Assembly (NCBI RefSeq): GCF_011038845.1
Contig: NZ_JAAKDW010000013.1
Coordinates: 1-64,000 of the forward strand
Reading direction: 5' to 3'
From: Enterococcus sp. ZJ1622
Lineage (GTDB): Bacteria; Bacillota; Bacilli; Lactobacillales; Enterococcaceae
DNA length: 64,000 nucleotides
Part shown: piece after piece, positions 35,264-43,303 of the stretch
Layout of the letters: each line of letters begins with the position of its first letter
Numbering within the stretch: the first letter of the stretch is position 1
Notes under the pieces: model-generated
The model's database searches: none
Told to the model about the DNA's origin: nothing
Seen by the model: the letters and a program-made list of their open reading frames with translations, nothing else
Made by a program: the position numbers and the translations under genes

Positions 35264-37010
35264 ATTTCGGATCTTATTTTCGAAAGGAACGTTATTGAAT
35301 CGTTTGTTGCGTAAATACGCATTAGTCATGATCCTTTTGACTCTGTCAGCAACACTGCTGATCAGTATCCAAACATGGAGACAAACACAAAGCCAGGCAG
35401 AGCAAATGACAAATGAAGCTTTGAAAAGTACGAGCAGGATGCTGAATGACAAAACCACTTTGAGCAAGATCATCAAAGATCAGCTACTTGGAAGCTCGGA
35501 AAAAATCGAAAATGTCACCACCTATCTTACCCAGCCGATTAACAAATATCTCATGTATGCGTACGATCAGCAGATACAAACGGGTGATTTCCCTTCATTC
35601 CCGAATCAGATCAGAGATATGTACGTCAATTATGAAGAAGTCAGTACGTTGTATATCGTTTTCAGCCAGCTGCCGGAATATTTCGAATCCACAAGAGAAG
35701 ACAAGGGCGGAAAGATAAAAACCGGTACGCCTAAACTGCTTGATGCATTCTATATCAAATTGCCTATCACACAAGGCGGCGCAGAAGTGGGAAGTATGTT
35801 TGTCGGATTCCAGAAAAAAGAACTGGATACCACCCTTGAAAATCTGCATTCGTTCAACGGACTATCTTTATACATGATTTCTGGTACAGCAAATCGCTTA
35901 TATACATTCCATGACAAAGGGATGTCTACTAATATACTGAAACCTCAGGAGGCATCGATCACAGAGAGTCTTCAAAAAAATTCCGAGCTTCCCATAACGG
36001 AACTGGATAAAACTAATTTTGTCCAATATCAGGAGTTGCCAGATGATTACCGGATATTAGCTGTCTTGGACAAACAGACAGTCAGGAAGACCGCAGTAAA
36101 AAATCTTGCACCGCTACTCATAGGTGTGATCTTGCTGGACGGGATCCTATTAGCATTTTTATATAAGACTTTCAAGCGTTACTCACAACAGATAGACAGT
36201 GTGATGGGAGCGATGAATGAAGCATCAGCTGGGAATCTAGATACCCGTATCGATACTTCGCAAACCGAATACGAATTAAAAGTTCTATCGGAAGGGATCA
36301 ATGAGATGCTTGAGAGTATCAGTCAATTCGTGGAAGACATCTATAAATTGGAAATAAAGCAAAAAGATGCACATATGCGGGCGTTGCAGGCACAGATCAA
36401 TCCGCATTTTTTATATAATACATTAGAGTATATCCGAATGTATGCTTTAAGCGAAGGGAGCGAAGAATTAGCGGATGTCGTGTATGCTTTTTCTGCATTG
36501 CTTAGAAACAACACGAATCAGGAAAAGAAAATCAGCTTGAAAGAAGAGCTGGATTTCTGCGAAAAATATGTCTATCTTTATCAAATGCGTTACCCCAATC
36601 GCGTAGCGTATCATTTCACGATCGATTCTACGTTGGAAAAAATCGAAGTACCTAAATTTATCGTCCAGCCTTTAGTAGAAAATTATTTCAAACATGGTAT
36701 CGATTTTACTCGTCTGGATAATGCACTGAGTGTCAAAGTCTTTCGAAAAGGCCAGTGTGTCAAAATCTTGGTTAAAGATAACGGGAAAGGAATGACCGAA
36801 GAACGATTAAAAGCAATCAAGGACAGACTCTCACATCCTAAAGTCGAACTCCATGAATCGATCGGTCTGCAGAATGTGAATGAGCGATTACGGGCAAGCT
36901 TTGGCAGCAGCTATAGGATGGAATTGAGTCGAAATGCAGAAGGCGGGCTGACTGTCAGCATGACATTCAAAGAAAGGGGCGCTGAAAATGTATCAGGTAC
37001 TGCTGGTTGA
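35256..37010 (+). CDS. Sensor histidine kinase, YesM type
   Basis: Membrane kinase of about 584 residues: membrane helix near 14-34, extracellular sensor (about 35-280), second helix (about 281-300), a HAMP-like linker, then the His-kinase domain with the phosphorylated His in QINPHFLYNTLEYIRMY (about residue 383) and an ATPase domain (VQPLVENYFKHG, DNGKGM). A TTG at 35247 in the same frame is an alternative start. The stop overlaps the response regulator by 23 bases. It probably senses extracellular glycan, perhaps with the binding lipoprotein. Confidence 0.9.
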   Translation: MNRFRILFSKGTLLNRLLRKYALVMILLTLSATLLISIQTWRQTQSQAEQMTNEALKSTSRMLNDKTTLSKIIKDQLLGSSEKIENVTTYLTQPINKYLMYAYDQQIQTGDFPSFPNQIRDMYVNYEEVSTLYIVFSQLPEYFESTREDKGGKIKTGTPKLLDAFYIKLPITQGGAEVGSMFVGFQKKELDTTLENLHSFNGLSLYMISGTANRLYTFHDKGMSTNILKPQEASITESLQKNSELPITELDKTNFVQYQELPDDYRILAVLDKQTVRKTAVKNLAPLLIGVILLDGILLAFLYKTFKRYSQQIDSVMGAMNEASAGNLDTRIDTSQTEYELKVLSEGINEMLESISQFVEDIYKLEIKQKDAHMRALQAQINPHFLYNTLEYIRMYALSEGSEELADVVYAFSALLRNNTNQEKKISLKEELDFCEKYVYLYQMRYPNRVAYHFTIDSTLEKIEVPKFIVQPLVENYFKHGIDFTRLDNALSVKVFRKGQCVKILVKDNGKGMTEERLKAIKDRLSHPKVELHESIGLQNVNERLRASFGSSYRMELSRNAEGGLTVSMTFKERGAENVSGTAG

Positions 37011-38427
37011 TGATGAGTACATGATTTTGAATGGTTTGAAAAAAATCATCGACTGGAATCATTTGGGGTTTCAGGTCGTCAGCACTGCTGAAAACGCAAT
37101 GGAAGGTTTAGCGATTCTGGAAAACCAGAAAATCGATCTGGTCGTAACTGATGTGACGATGCCTGAAATGAACGGCTTGGAATTTATCGAAGCTGCGCAA
37201 AAAGAGCACCATACGTTTGAATTTATGATACTATCCGGTTATCAGGAATTTGATTATTTGAAAGGCGGCATGCAGTTAGGTGCGATCAATTATCTGATGA
37301 AGCCGGTGAACAAATCGGAATTGATCGAAAGTCTGGAAAAAGTCAAACAGCGGCTGGATCGTCAAAATGAACAGAAGAATCAGCAGGAGATCTATCAAGA
37401 AGTACTTTTCAATCAATGGCTGAATGAAGAATTAGATGAAGCCAGTGAAGAAGAGATACTAGAAAAAATAGGGTCAAGCCAAAAACGGGTATTACTGGTC
37501 CAGTTGCCGCGGATGGATGAAACAAAGGTGAATCGTTGGCTGAAAGAAAATCAGGAACCCTTTTATTATCAGCGCAATTACGGAGAAACCGTTTTGTTCA
37601 CAATGCTGCTTTCCGAAAGAAATATTTCTACTCTGTGTGATTTCATCAAAAAAACGTACGGGCAGGAAAAATGGCTGATCAGTATCGGTAGGGAAACGAA
37701 AGAATCAGATAAAATCCCGGAAGCTTTCCAGCAGGCAAAAGATCATTTGAAACTGCACCAGTTTTATGGCAGGGAGGACCAAAAGATTTTTTATGCCGAT
37801 CATGCAGCAGTGAAAGAACAGACGATCGATTTTTCTGCTTTTACTCGAGTGCTGCAAGGTGGTCAGTTAGAGACTGCGCAGCAGATGATCACCAGCTTTT
37901 TCGAACAATTCCAAACAGCTGTGATGACACCTGAAGATATTCGGCATTTCAGCTTCTTGCTGTTTATGGATATCCAAAGAGAACTGATCAGCCTAGAAGA
38001 TGAGGAATATTTAGAAGGCGTCCAAACGATCAATCAAGCAGAAACCGTGCAAGAGCTGCATCAGTTTCTCCTGTCATTATTGAAAAATCGGCAAAAGCAA
38101 AAGAGATACAGCGAGAATGTCGAAAAAGTACTTTGCATCCTCCATGAACACTACCAAGAACCGCTGACACTCAAAGAAGTATCAGAAAATTTACATCTGA
38201 ATGTGATGTATCTTGGGCAGCTATTCAAGAAAGAAACCAAAAAGAGTTTTTCTGCTTATTTGAATCATCAGCGAATGGAACAAGCAAAGTGGCTGCTTCT
38301 TCACAGCAATCAGAACATCAATGAAATATCAAGCAAGATAGGGTATAACAACACCACTTATTTTTCAAAGCTTTTCAAGAAAATCGTAGGGAAATCGCCA
38401 AAGGAATTTCGAGAGCAAAGAGGATGA
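36988..38427 (+). CDS. Response regulator with AraC output, YesN type
   Basis: A 479-residue regulator. The receiver domain (1-120) has VDDEYMI and the phosphorylated Asp55 in VVTDVTMPEMNG. A middle region of unknown structure follows, then a C-terminal AraC double helix-turn-helix (about 375-475, LTLKEVSENLHLNVMYLGQLFKKE and INEISSKIGYNNTTYFSKLFKK). Partner of the YesM-type kinase. The likely target is the importer operon and possibly the mannosidase promoters. A strong terminator follows at 38446. Confidence 0.92.
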   Translation: MYQVLLVDDEYMILNGLKKIIDWNHLGFQVVSTAENAMEGLAILENQKIDLVVTDVTMPEMNGLEFIEAAQKEHHTFEFMILSGYQEFDYLKGGMQLGAINYLMKPVNKSELIESLEKVKQRLDRQNEQKNQQEIYQEVLFNQWLNEELDEASEEEILEKIGSSQKRVLLVQLPRMDETKVNRWLKENQEPFYYQRNYGETVLFTMLLSERNISTLCDFIKKTYGQEKWLISIGRETKESDKIPEAFQQAKDHLKLHQFYGREDQKIFYADHAAVKEQTIDFSAFTRVLQGGQLETAQQMITSFFEQFQTAVMTPEDIRHFSFLLFMDIQRELISLEDEEYLEGVQTINQAETVQELHQFLLSLLKNRQKQKRYSENVEKVLCILHEHYQEPLTLKEVSENLHLNVMYLGQLFKKETKKSFSAYLNHQRMEQAKWLLLHSNQNINEISSKIGYNNTTYFSKLFKKIVGKSPKEFREQRG

Positions 38428-38445
38428 ACTTAGATGAAACAAACT

Positions 38446-38510
38446 AGAAATCAGCTGTGCCCGCAAAAATCGTTTGTTAAATTTTTGTGGGCACAGCTGA
38501 TTTCTTTTTT
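38446..38510 (+). terminator. Terminator of importer/two-component operon
   Basis: A stem of about 25 bp (arms from AGAAATCAGCTGTGCCC and its complement, one mismatch) is followed by six or more T. Confidence 0.9.
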
Positions 38511-38649
38511 TCAGTGAAAATTTGATTTTTGAAGAATAGATAAAGAAAACAGGCGTATATAAATAGTGAAAGGAGAAAACAAGTGTGAGAAGAGGATCTG
38601 TGCATAAAAAAGAAACTGGAGAATAACTCACCAGCATCTTCGATTGGTT

Positions 38650-40803
38650 TTACTGTTCAGCAGAGGATAACGAGAACGGCAGATCTTCCTCTCGATACTT
38701 TCTAGGATTCGGGACGATCCCAAGCTGATAGGAGATCGTTCCGCCCTCAGATAAATCTTGATGAGTAAAGAATAATTTGGTGTGTTCTAACCCATTTCGT
38801 TTGATCTCATGGATGAATTGCTGCTGCGGTTTGTTTGGCGAAGCGTCGATCGTCAATTTGTTACCGTTTGACAGAGATAAGACTGCATGATCGATCAGTG
38901 GCAAGCCAATGACATATTCACCTGTCCCGGGAGTGACTGGATAAAAGCCTAGACTATTAAAGATATACCATGCAGCCATACTGCCATTATCTTCGTCTCC
39001 AGGATAGCCTGTAGGAGAATCATTGAAGGTTTGTGTCATCAGCTGTTTGATCAGTGGCTGAGCCATCTCCGGTTTACCGATATAACTGAATAGATAAGGA
39101 TAGTGGAAGCTTGGCTGGTTAGAGATCGCTAGCTGTCCGAATTCAAGAGCGGCCATTTCACTCATTTCGTGGATCTCGAAGCCGTAGCCGCCGACATCGA
39201 ATTTTGGCGGCTGATTACAAAGCTGGATCAGCTGCTCTTCAAATCTTTGCTTACCGTAAGCTGCGATCAGTCCGGCAAAATCATGATAAACTGCAAAACT
39301 GCTCTGCCATGCACTTCCTTCCGCATGATCCTGTCCCCAGCGTATCGGGGAAAATGGTTCTCTGAACTGGCCTTCGGTGTTTTTAGAACGCATAAAACCG
39401 GTATCCGGATCGAAAATATGCCGATAATTGAATGACTGTCTCCGATAATCGTCCGCTGTTTTTTCATCTGCCAGTTTTTGGGCGACTTGACTGATACAAA
39501 AATCGCTATACGAGTAGTCTAATGTATGATTGACAGATTCATGATAATGATTCGGCACATAACCATATGTCAAATAATCGTTTGTCCCTTGACGCCCGTA
39601 ATTTGGCCGGTCGCTTTGGATCTCTGCCGCTTTTTTCATTCCTTCCAGAAATTCTGGCATCAGATCTTTTCGGATCTCTTTCACGGCGGCATCAGCGATC
39701 ACCGCATCGATCAAAGTTCCTGGCATCAGTCCGCGCTCATCAGGCGACAGCCACTTAGGTAAAAAGCCAGATTCACGATAACTATTCAAGAATCCTTCAA
39801 GCATCTCTTCATACTTTTCTACTGCGATCAGAGAAAACAGCGGATAAACGGTTTTATATGTGTCCCAAAAGCCGTTGTTCGTATAGAGGACGCCGGGACG
39901 AACCGTGCGGCTAGTCGTGTCGTAATGGATTTTTTCACCAGTCGGATCGATCTCATAGAACGTTTGAGGAAACAGAAATACCCGGTAAAGATTGTGATAG
40001 AATGTCCGCAGCACTTGCGATTCATGATGGGTCACTTTGATTCGGTCAAAATACGTTTGCCACTGATAACGGCTGTGTTCCAAGTAATCGTCCGCCGTTT
40101 GATTTTTTTCCCTATCTAGGTTACAAAAAGCTTGTTCTGTACTAATGAACGAAGTACCGAAACGAATCGTCTGTTCACTTATCCTACCAAAAGATAAGAG
40201 AACTGAGGACGCTTCTTCACTAGAGACAGTTAGTTCGGTATCTGTCAGTGGCTGCTCTAGTCGAAGGACAAAATAAAACGTGAAGTTCGGGTCCTCTGCT
40301 CCAGAAAAATGGGTGATTTCACCAACTACAGTATGGGCATCTTTGACAGTCAAACGAAACTTACCTGGAAAACTCAAAAGTAAACCGCTCTCATTTCCCT
40401 GATAAGCAATCGACAGGATTCCGCCGTACATACTTGGGATCAAGGTCGAACGGATATCATAACGAAGCTGGTGTATCGATAGATGGGTCGGACAAAAAGT
40501 ACATTCTTCCGGACGATAGGAACTTTGCGCGTGGAAAAGGCTTGGTTCAGACAATTCTCCTGAAATAGGGGTCAAAACCAGTTGGCTGAAATCACCCATC
40601 CAAGGACTAGGCTGATGTGTCAGCCGATAGCCTTGGAACAGTCGATCGTCAGGATGGAACCACCAGCTGCCGTGCTGGTCTGTCGTTTGCGGAGCAAAAT
40701 AGTTCATCCCGAATGGAACGCCAGTATAGGGCAGGCAGTTCCCGTGAGAAAAAGCAGATTGGTTAGCAGTACCGTGACGGGTATCGATTTGTTGGATCTC
40801 CAT
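38650..40803 (-). CDS. GH92 exo-alpha-mannosidase
   Basis: Exo-acting, calcium-dependent alpha-mannosidase of 717 residues; family members remove alpha-1,2-linked (also 1,3 or 1,6) mannose from N-glycans. The GH92 hallmarks are the N-terminal GTANQSAFSHGNCLPYTGVPFG region and the catalytic C-terminal block GDEDNGSMAAWYIFNSLG with FYPVTPG (from about residue 602). There is no signal peptide, so it acts in the cytosol on imported oligosaccharide. It starts two bases after the GntR-type gene stop (GGAGA six bases upstream of the ATG), forming an operon controlled by that repressor. Confidence 0.93.
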   Translation of the reverse strand: MEIQQIDTRHGTANQSAFSHGNCLPYTGVPFGMNYFAPQTTDQHGSWWFHPDDRLFQGYRLTHQPSPWMGDFSQLVLTPISGELSEPSLFHAQSSYRPEECTFCPTHLSIHQLRYDIRSTLIPSMYGGILSIAYQGNESGLLLSFPGKFRLTVKDAHTVVGEITHFSGAEDPNFTFYFVLRLEQPLTDTELTVSSEEASSVLLSFGRISEQTIRFGTSFISTEQAFCNLDREKNQTADDYLEHSRYQWQTYFDRIKVTHHESQVLRTFYHNLYRVFLFPQTFYEIDPTGEKIHYDTTSRTVRPGVLYTNNGFWDTYKTVYPLFSLIAVEKYEEMLEGFLNSYRESGFLPKWLSPDERGLMPGTLIDAVIADAAVKEIRKDLMPEFLEGMKKAAEIQSDRPNYGRQGTNDYLTYGYVPNHYHESVNHTLDYSYSDFCISQVAQKLADEKTADDYRRQSFNYRHIFDPDTGFMRSKNTEGQFREPFSPIRWGQDHAEGSAWQSSFAVYHDFAGLIAAYGKQRFEEQLIQLCNQPPKFDVGGYGFEIHEMSEMAALEFGQLAISNQPSFHYPYLFSYIGKPEMAQPLIKQLMTQTFNDSPTGYPGDEDNGSMAAWYIFNSLGFYPVTPGTGEYVIGLPLIDHAVLSLSNGNKLTIDASPNKPQQQFIHEIKRNGLEHTKLFFTHQDLSEGGTISYQLGIVPNPRKYREEDLPFSLSSAEQ

Positions 40804-40805
40804 GT

Positions 40806-41852
40806 TTAAATCTCCTTTGTTGAGTATCTTTGGATAAAAGTGACTGGATATTTTGAATCAGCAGGTACTTCCGAGGTCTCAAGCCAATGGATCATCTTCG
40901 TTCCTGCGAGTTCTCCAAGCTGCTTGAAATCTTGCGCAATCGTCGTAAGTGGCGGATCGACCAATGAAGCAGCCTGGATGTCATCGAAGCCGATGATCGA
41001 AAAATCTTCAGGTACGTTGTAGCCATGCTGTTTTAGATGATTCATCGTCTGGATCGCAACAAGATCGTTTTCGCACACGAAAGCAGTGACTTGATGCTCC
41101 TGAATATAAGAAAGCAAGGCATCGATCGTTGCATTTTTATCATCTAATGCAGTGTGAAAAGGCAGAGCTGCATGATCCAATGCTTCCAGATAACCGAGAT
41201 ATCTTTGGCGCACAGACTGAGGGTGTGTTTGAGTACCAAAAAGATAAGCGATTTTTTGATGGCCTTCCTGGATCAGATGGCTAGTCGCTAATACGCCACC
41301 TTGGAAATTATCTGAAAGGACGGTAGGGAAAGGCAATTCGTAAATCTTTTTATCTAACACGATGACTGGGAATTTTTTGAGAGATAGCTCAAATAGCAGA
41401 TCCAAATGGTGTTCGGTATCGAAAGCATAATAGATCAAACCGTCAAATTCTTCCATGATCATTTGAGTAGTCTTATTGTGAAGAAAATCGAGTGTAGACA
41501 TCATGACTTCGATTTCCTTTTCTTGCATCACTGGGTTCAGCCCTTTAGTGAAGTCACCTACAGAAAGATCAGACAAATAAGGGAGTAAGAAAAGGATACG
41601 TTTGATTTTCTTATAGGAATCAGTGGTATCTTTCTTCGGCAAAGCTTTCACGAAGCTTCCCTTTCCTCGTACACGATAGATCATATCTAGCTGTTCAAGC
41701 TCTGTTAAAGCACGTTTAGAAGTGATACGACTGACTTGATATTTTTGAGAAAGTTCTTTTTCTGTTGGCACTTGACTGTCTATAGGCAACGTACCATCTA
41801 CGATTGCTGCCTGTAAATCGAGAAAGATTTTTTTATATAATGGTTGATTCAT
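40806..41852 (-). CDS. GntR-family repressor with LacI-type sensor domain
   Basis: Regulator of 348 residues. The N-terminal GntR winged helix (about 1-70) has PTEKELSQKYQVSRITSKRALTEL; the C-terminal part is a periplasmic-binding-protein-like sugar sensor with IIGFDDIQAASLVDPPLTTIAQD. This is the AraR/GntR-LacI fusion type. The start at 41852 has AGAGGTG upstream; an earlier ATG at 41894 lies within the operator region. It probably represses itself with GH92 and the divergent GH125 operon, with a mannose derivative as inducer. Confidence 0.9.
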   Translation of the reverse strand: MNQPLYKKIFLDLQAAIVDGTLPIDSQVPTEKELSQKYQVSRITSKRALTELEQLDMIYRVRGKGSFVKALPKKDTTDSYKKIKRILFLLPYLSDLSVGDFTKGLNPVMQEKEIEVMMSTLDFLHNKTTQMIMEEFDGLIYYAFDTEHHLDLLFELSLKKFPVIVLDKKIYELPFPTVLSDNFQGGVLATSHLIQEGHQKIAYLFGTQTHPQSVRQRYLGYLEALDHAALPFHTALDDKNATIDALLSYIQEHQVTAFVCENDLVAIQTMNHLKQHGYNVPEDFSIIGFDDIQAASLVDPPLTTIAQDFKQLGELAGTKMIHWLETSEVPADSKYPVTFIQRYSTKEI

Positions 41853-41866
41853 AATTACACCTCTTA

Positions 41867-41878
41867 ATGATATATCAT
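41867..41878. promoter_or_regulatory. GntR operator copy 1
   Basis: The perfect 12-bp palindrome ATGATATATCAT lies between the minus-strand promoter (-35 TTTACT, -10 TATCAT at 41912-41885) and the repressor start codon. A second copy lies at 41970. Confidence 0.75.
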
Positions 41879-41884
41879 ATTCTA

Positions 41885-41912
41885 ATGATAGCATAAACTC
41901 ATAAAAAGTAAA
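41885..41912 (-). promoter_or_regulatory. Promoter of gntR-GH92 operon
   Basis: On the minus strand TTTACT and TATCAT are separated by 16 bp, just upstream of the palindromic operator. Confidence 0.55.
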
Positions 41913-41927
41913 CTAGAAAATATTTTT

Positions 41928-41964
41928 TGAAAGCGTAGACAATATAGCTGTAAAAAGGTATAAT
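41928..41964 (+). promoter_or_regulatory. GH125 operon promoter with cre site
   Basis: TAGACA (41936-41941) and TATAAT (41959-41964) are spaced 17 bp. The cre-like TGAAAGCGTAGACA (41928-41941, 13 of 14) covers the -35. CcpA repression is predicted. Confidence 0.8.
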
Positions 41965-41969
41965 TCACT

Positions 41970-41981
41970 ATGATATATCAA
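41970..41981. promoter_or_regulatory. GntR operator copy 2
   Basis: ATGATATATCAA differs from copy 1 by one base and lies five bases downstream of the GH125 -10, over the expected transcription start. Confidence 0.75.
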
Positions 41982-42002
41982 ATTGGAGAGGGGTTAATAG
42001 TG

Positions 42003-43292
42003 ATGGTTTATAAAGATATACCAAAATCAGTTCAGGAATTTATGGATAAAATGACTCAAAAGTGTGGTGAAGAACATGCGGATTGGGCTGAAAATTTCAC
42101 TGCAGCTTTCGCGAATACGTTACTGACCACGGTGAAGAGACATGCAGATGGGACGACTTTCTTACTGACGGGGGATATACCCGCAATGTGGCTGAGAGAC
42201 TCGACTGCGCAAGTTCGTCCCTATCTCGTGATTGCGAAAGAAGACGAAGAATTAGCTGAGATGATCAGCGGGCTAGTCGAAAAACAGTTTTTTTATATCA
42301 ATATCGATCCGTACGCGAATGCTTTCAATGAAGAGGAGAATGGCGCTGGACACCAATTGGATCATACAAAAATGAATGGATGGATCTGGGAAAGGAAATA
42401 TGAGATCGACTCACTGTGTTATCCTGTGCAGCTAGCCTATCTTCTTTACAAAAACACTGGAAGGACCAGCCATTTCGATACCTCGTTTGTTGAAGGGGTA
42501 AAAAAGATCCTTCACGTGTTCAAAACAGAACAGAATCATGAACATTCAGACTACACATTTACGAGAGACACGACAAGAAAAGAAGATACTTTGATCAATG
42601 AAGGGCGCGGAGCAAAAGTGGCGCCTACAGGCATGACTTGGTCGGGATTCCGTCCAAGTGATGATGCGTGCAGCTATGGTTACTTGATCCCTTCTAATAT
42701 GTTCGCAGTTGTCGTTCTAGGCTATATCGAAGAACTTTTCCAAACGGTGCTAGAAGACCATTCTATCGTCGAGAAAGCAAAAAAATTGCGGGAGGATATC
42801 CAGCAAGGGATCAATAAATACGGGTTGGTCGAAAACCATGCACAAGAATCTGTTTATGCTTACGAAGTGGACGGACTCGGGAACGCCACACTCATGGACG
42901 ACAGTAATGTTCCGAATTTGATCGCTGCACCGTACCTTGGCTACTGCTCTTCTCAAGATGAACGTTATCTGCTGACTCGAAAAACACTGCTTAGTAAAGA
43001 AAATCCGTATTTTTACGAAGGCAGATATGCGAAAGGAATCGGTTCTTCACACACACCAGTAAATTACGTCTGGCCGATCGCTTTAGCAATGGAAGGCATG
43101 ACGACAGAGGACAAAGCCGAAAAAGAACGGATTCTCGATCTGCTTGTTGCAACAGATGCAGGCACGCATCTCATGCATGAAGGATTTGACGTCGATGATC
43201 CTAAAAAGTATACGCGAGAATGGTTTTCTTGGGCGAATATGATGTTTTGCGAACTAGTAATGGATTATTTCGATATACGAGTAGAGAAATAG
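42003..43292 (+). CDS. GH125 exo-alpha-1,6-mannosidase
   Basis: Inverting exo-alpha-1,6-mannosidase of 429 residues; characterised family members trim alpha-1,6-mannose from N-glycan cores. The acid region is MWLRDSTAQVRPYL (Asp66) and the C-terminal REWFSWANMMFCELV block carries the expected base. No signal peptide, so it is cytosolic. ATG at 42003 has GAGAGGGG upstream; an upstream in-frame ATG at 41970 lies in the operator. The next gene starts 12 bases later. In pneumococci the same set (GH125, GH92, GH38, ROK) forms the N-glycan degradation operon. Confidence 0.93.
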   Translation: MVYKDIPKSVQEFMDKMTQKCGEEHADWAENFTAAFANTLLTTVKRHADGTTFLLTGDIPAMWLRDSTAQVRPYLVIAKEDEELAEMISGLVEKQFFYINIDPYANAFNEEENGAGHQLDHTKMNGWIWERKYEIDSLCYPVQLAYLLYKNTGRTSHFDTSFVEGVKKILHVFKTEQNHEHSDYTFTRDTTRKEDTLINEGRGAKVAPTGMTWSGFRPSDDACSYGYLIPSNMFAVVVLGYIEELFQTVLEDHSIVEKAKKLREDIQQGINKYGLVENHAQESVYAYEVDGLGNATLMDDSNVPNLIAAPYLGYCSSQDERYLLTRKTLLSKENPYFYEGRYAKGIGSSHTPVNYVWPIALAMEGMTTEDKAEKERILDLLVATDAGTHLMHEGFDVDDPKKYTREWFSWANMMFCELVMDYFDIRVEK

Positions 43293-43303
43293 GAGGAGCG
43301 TAC

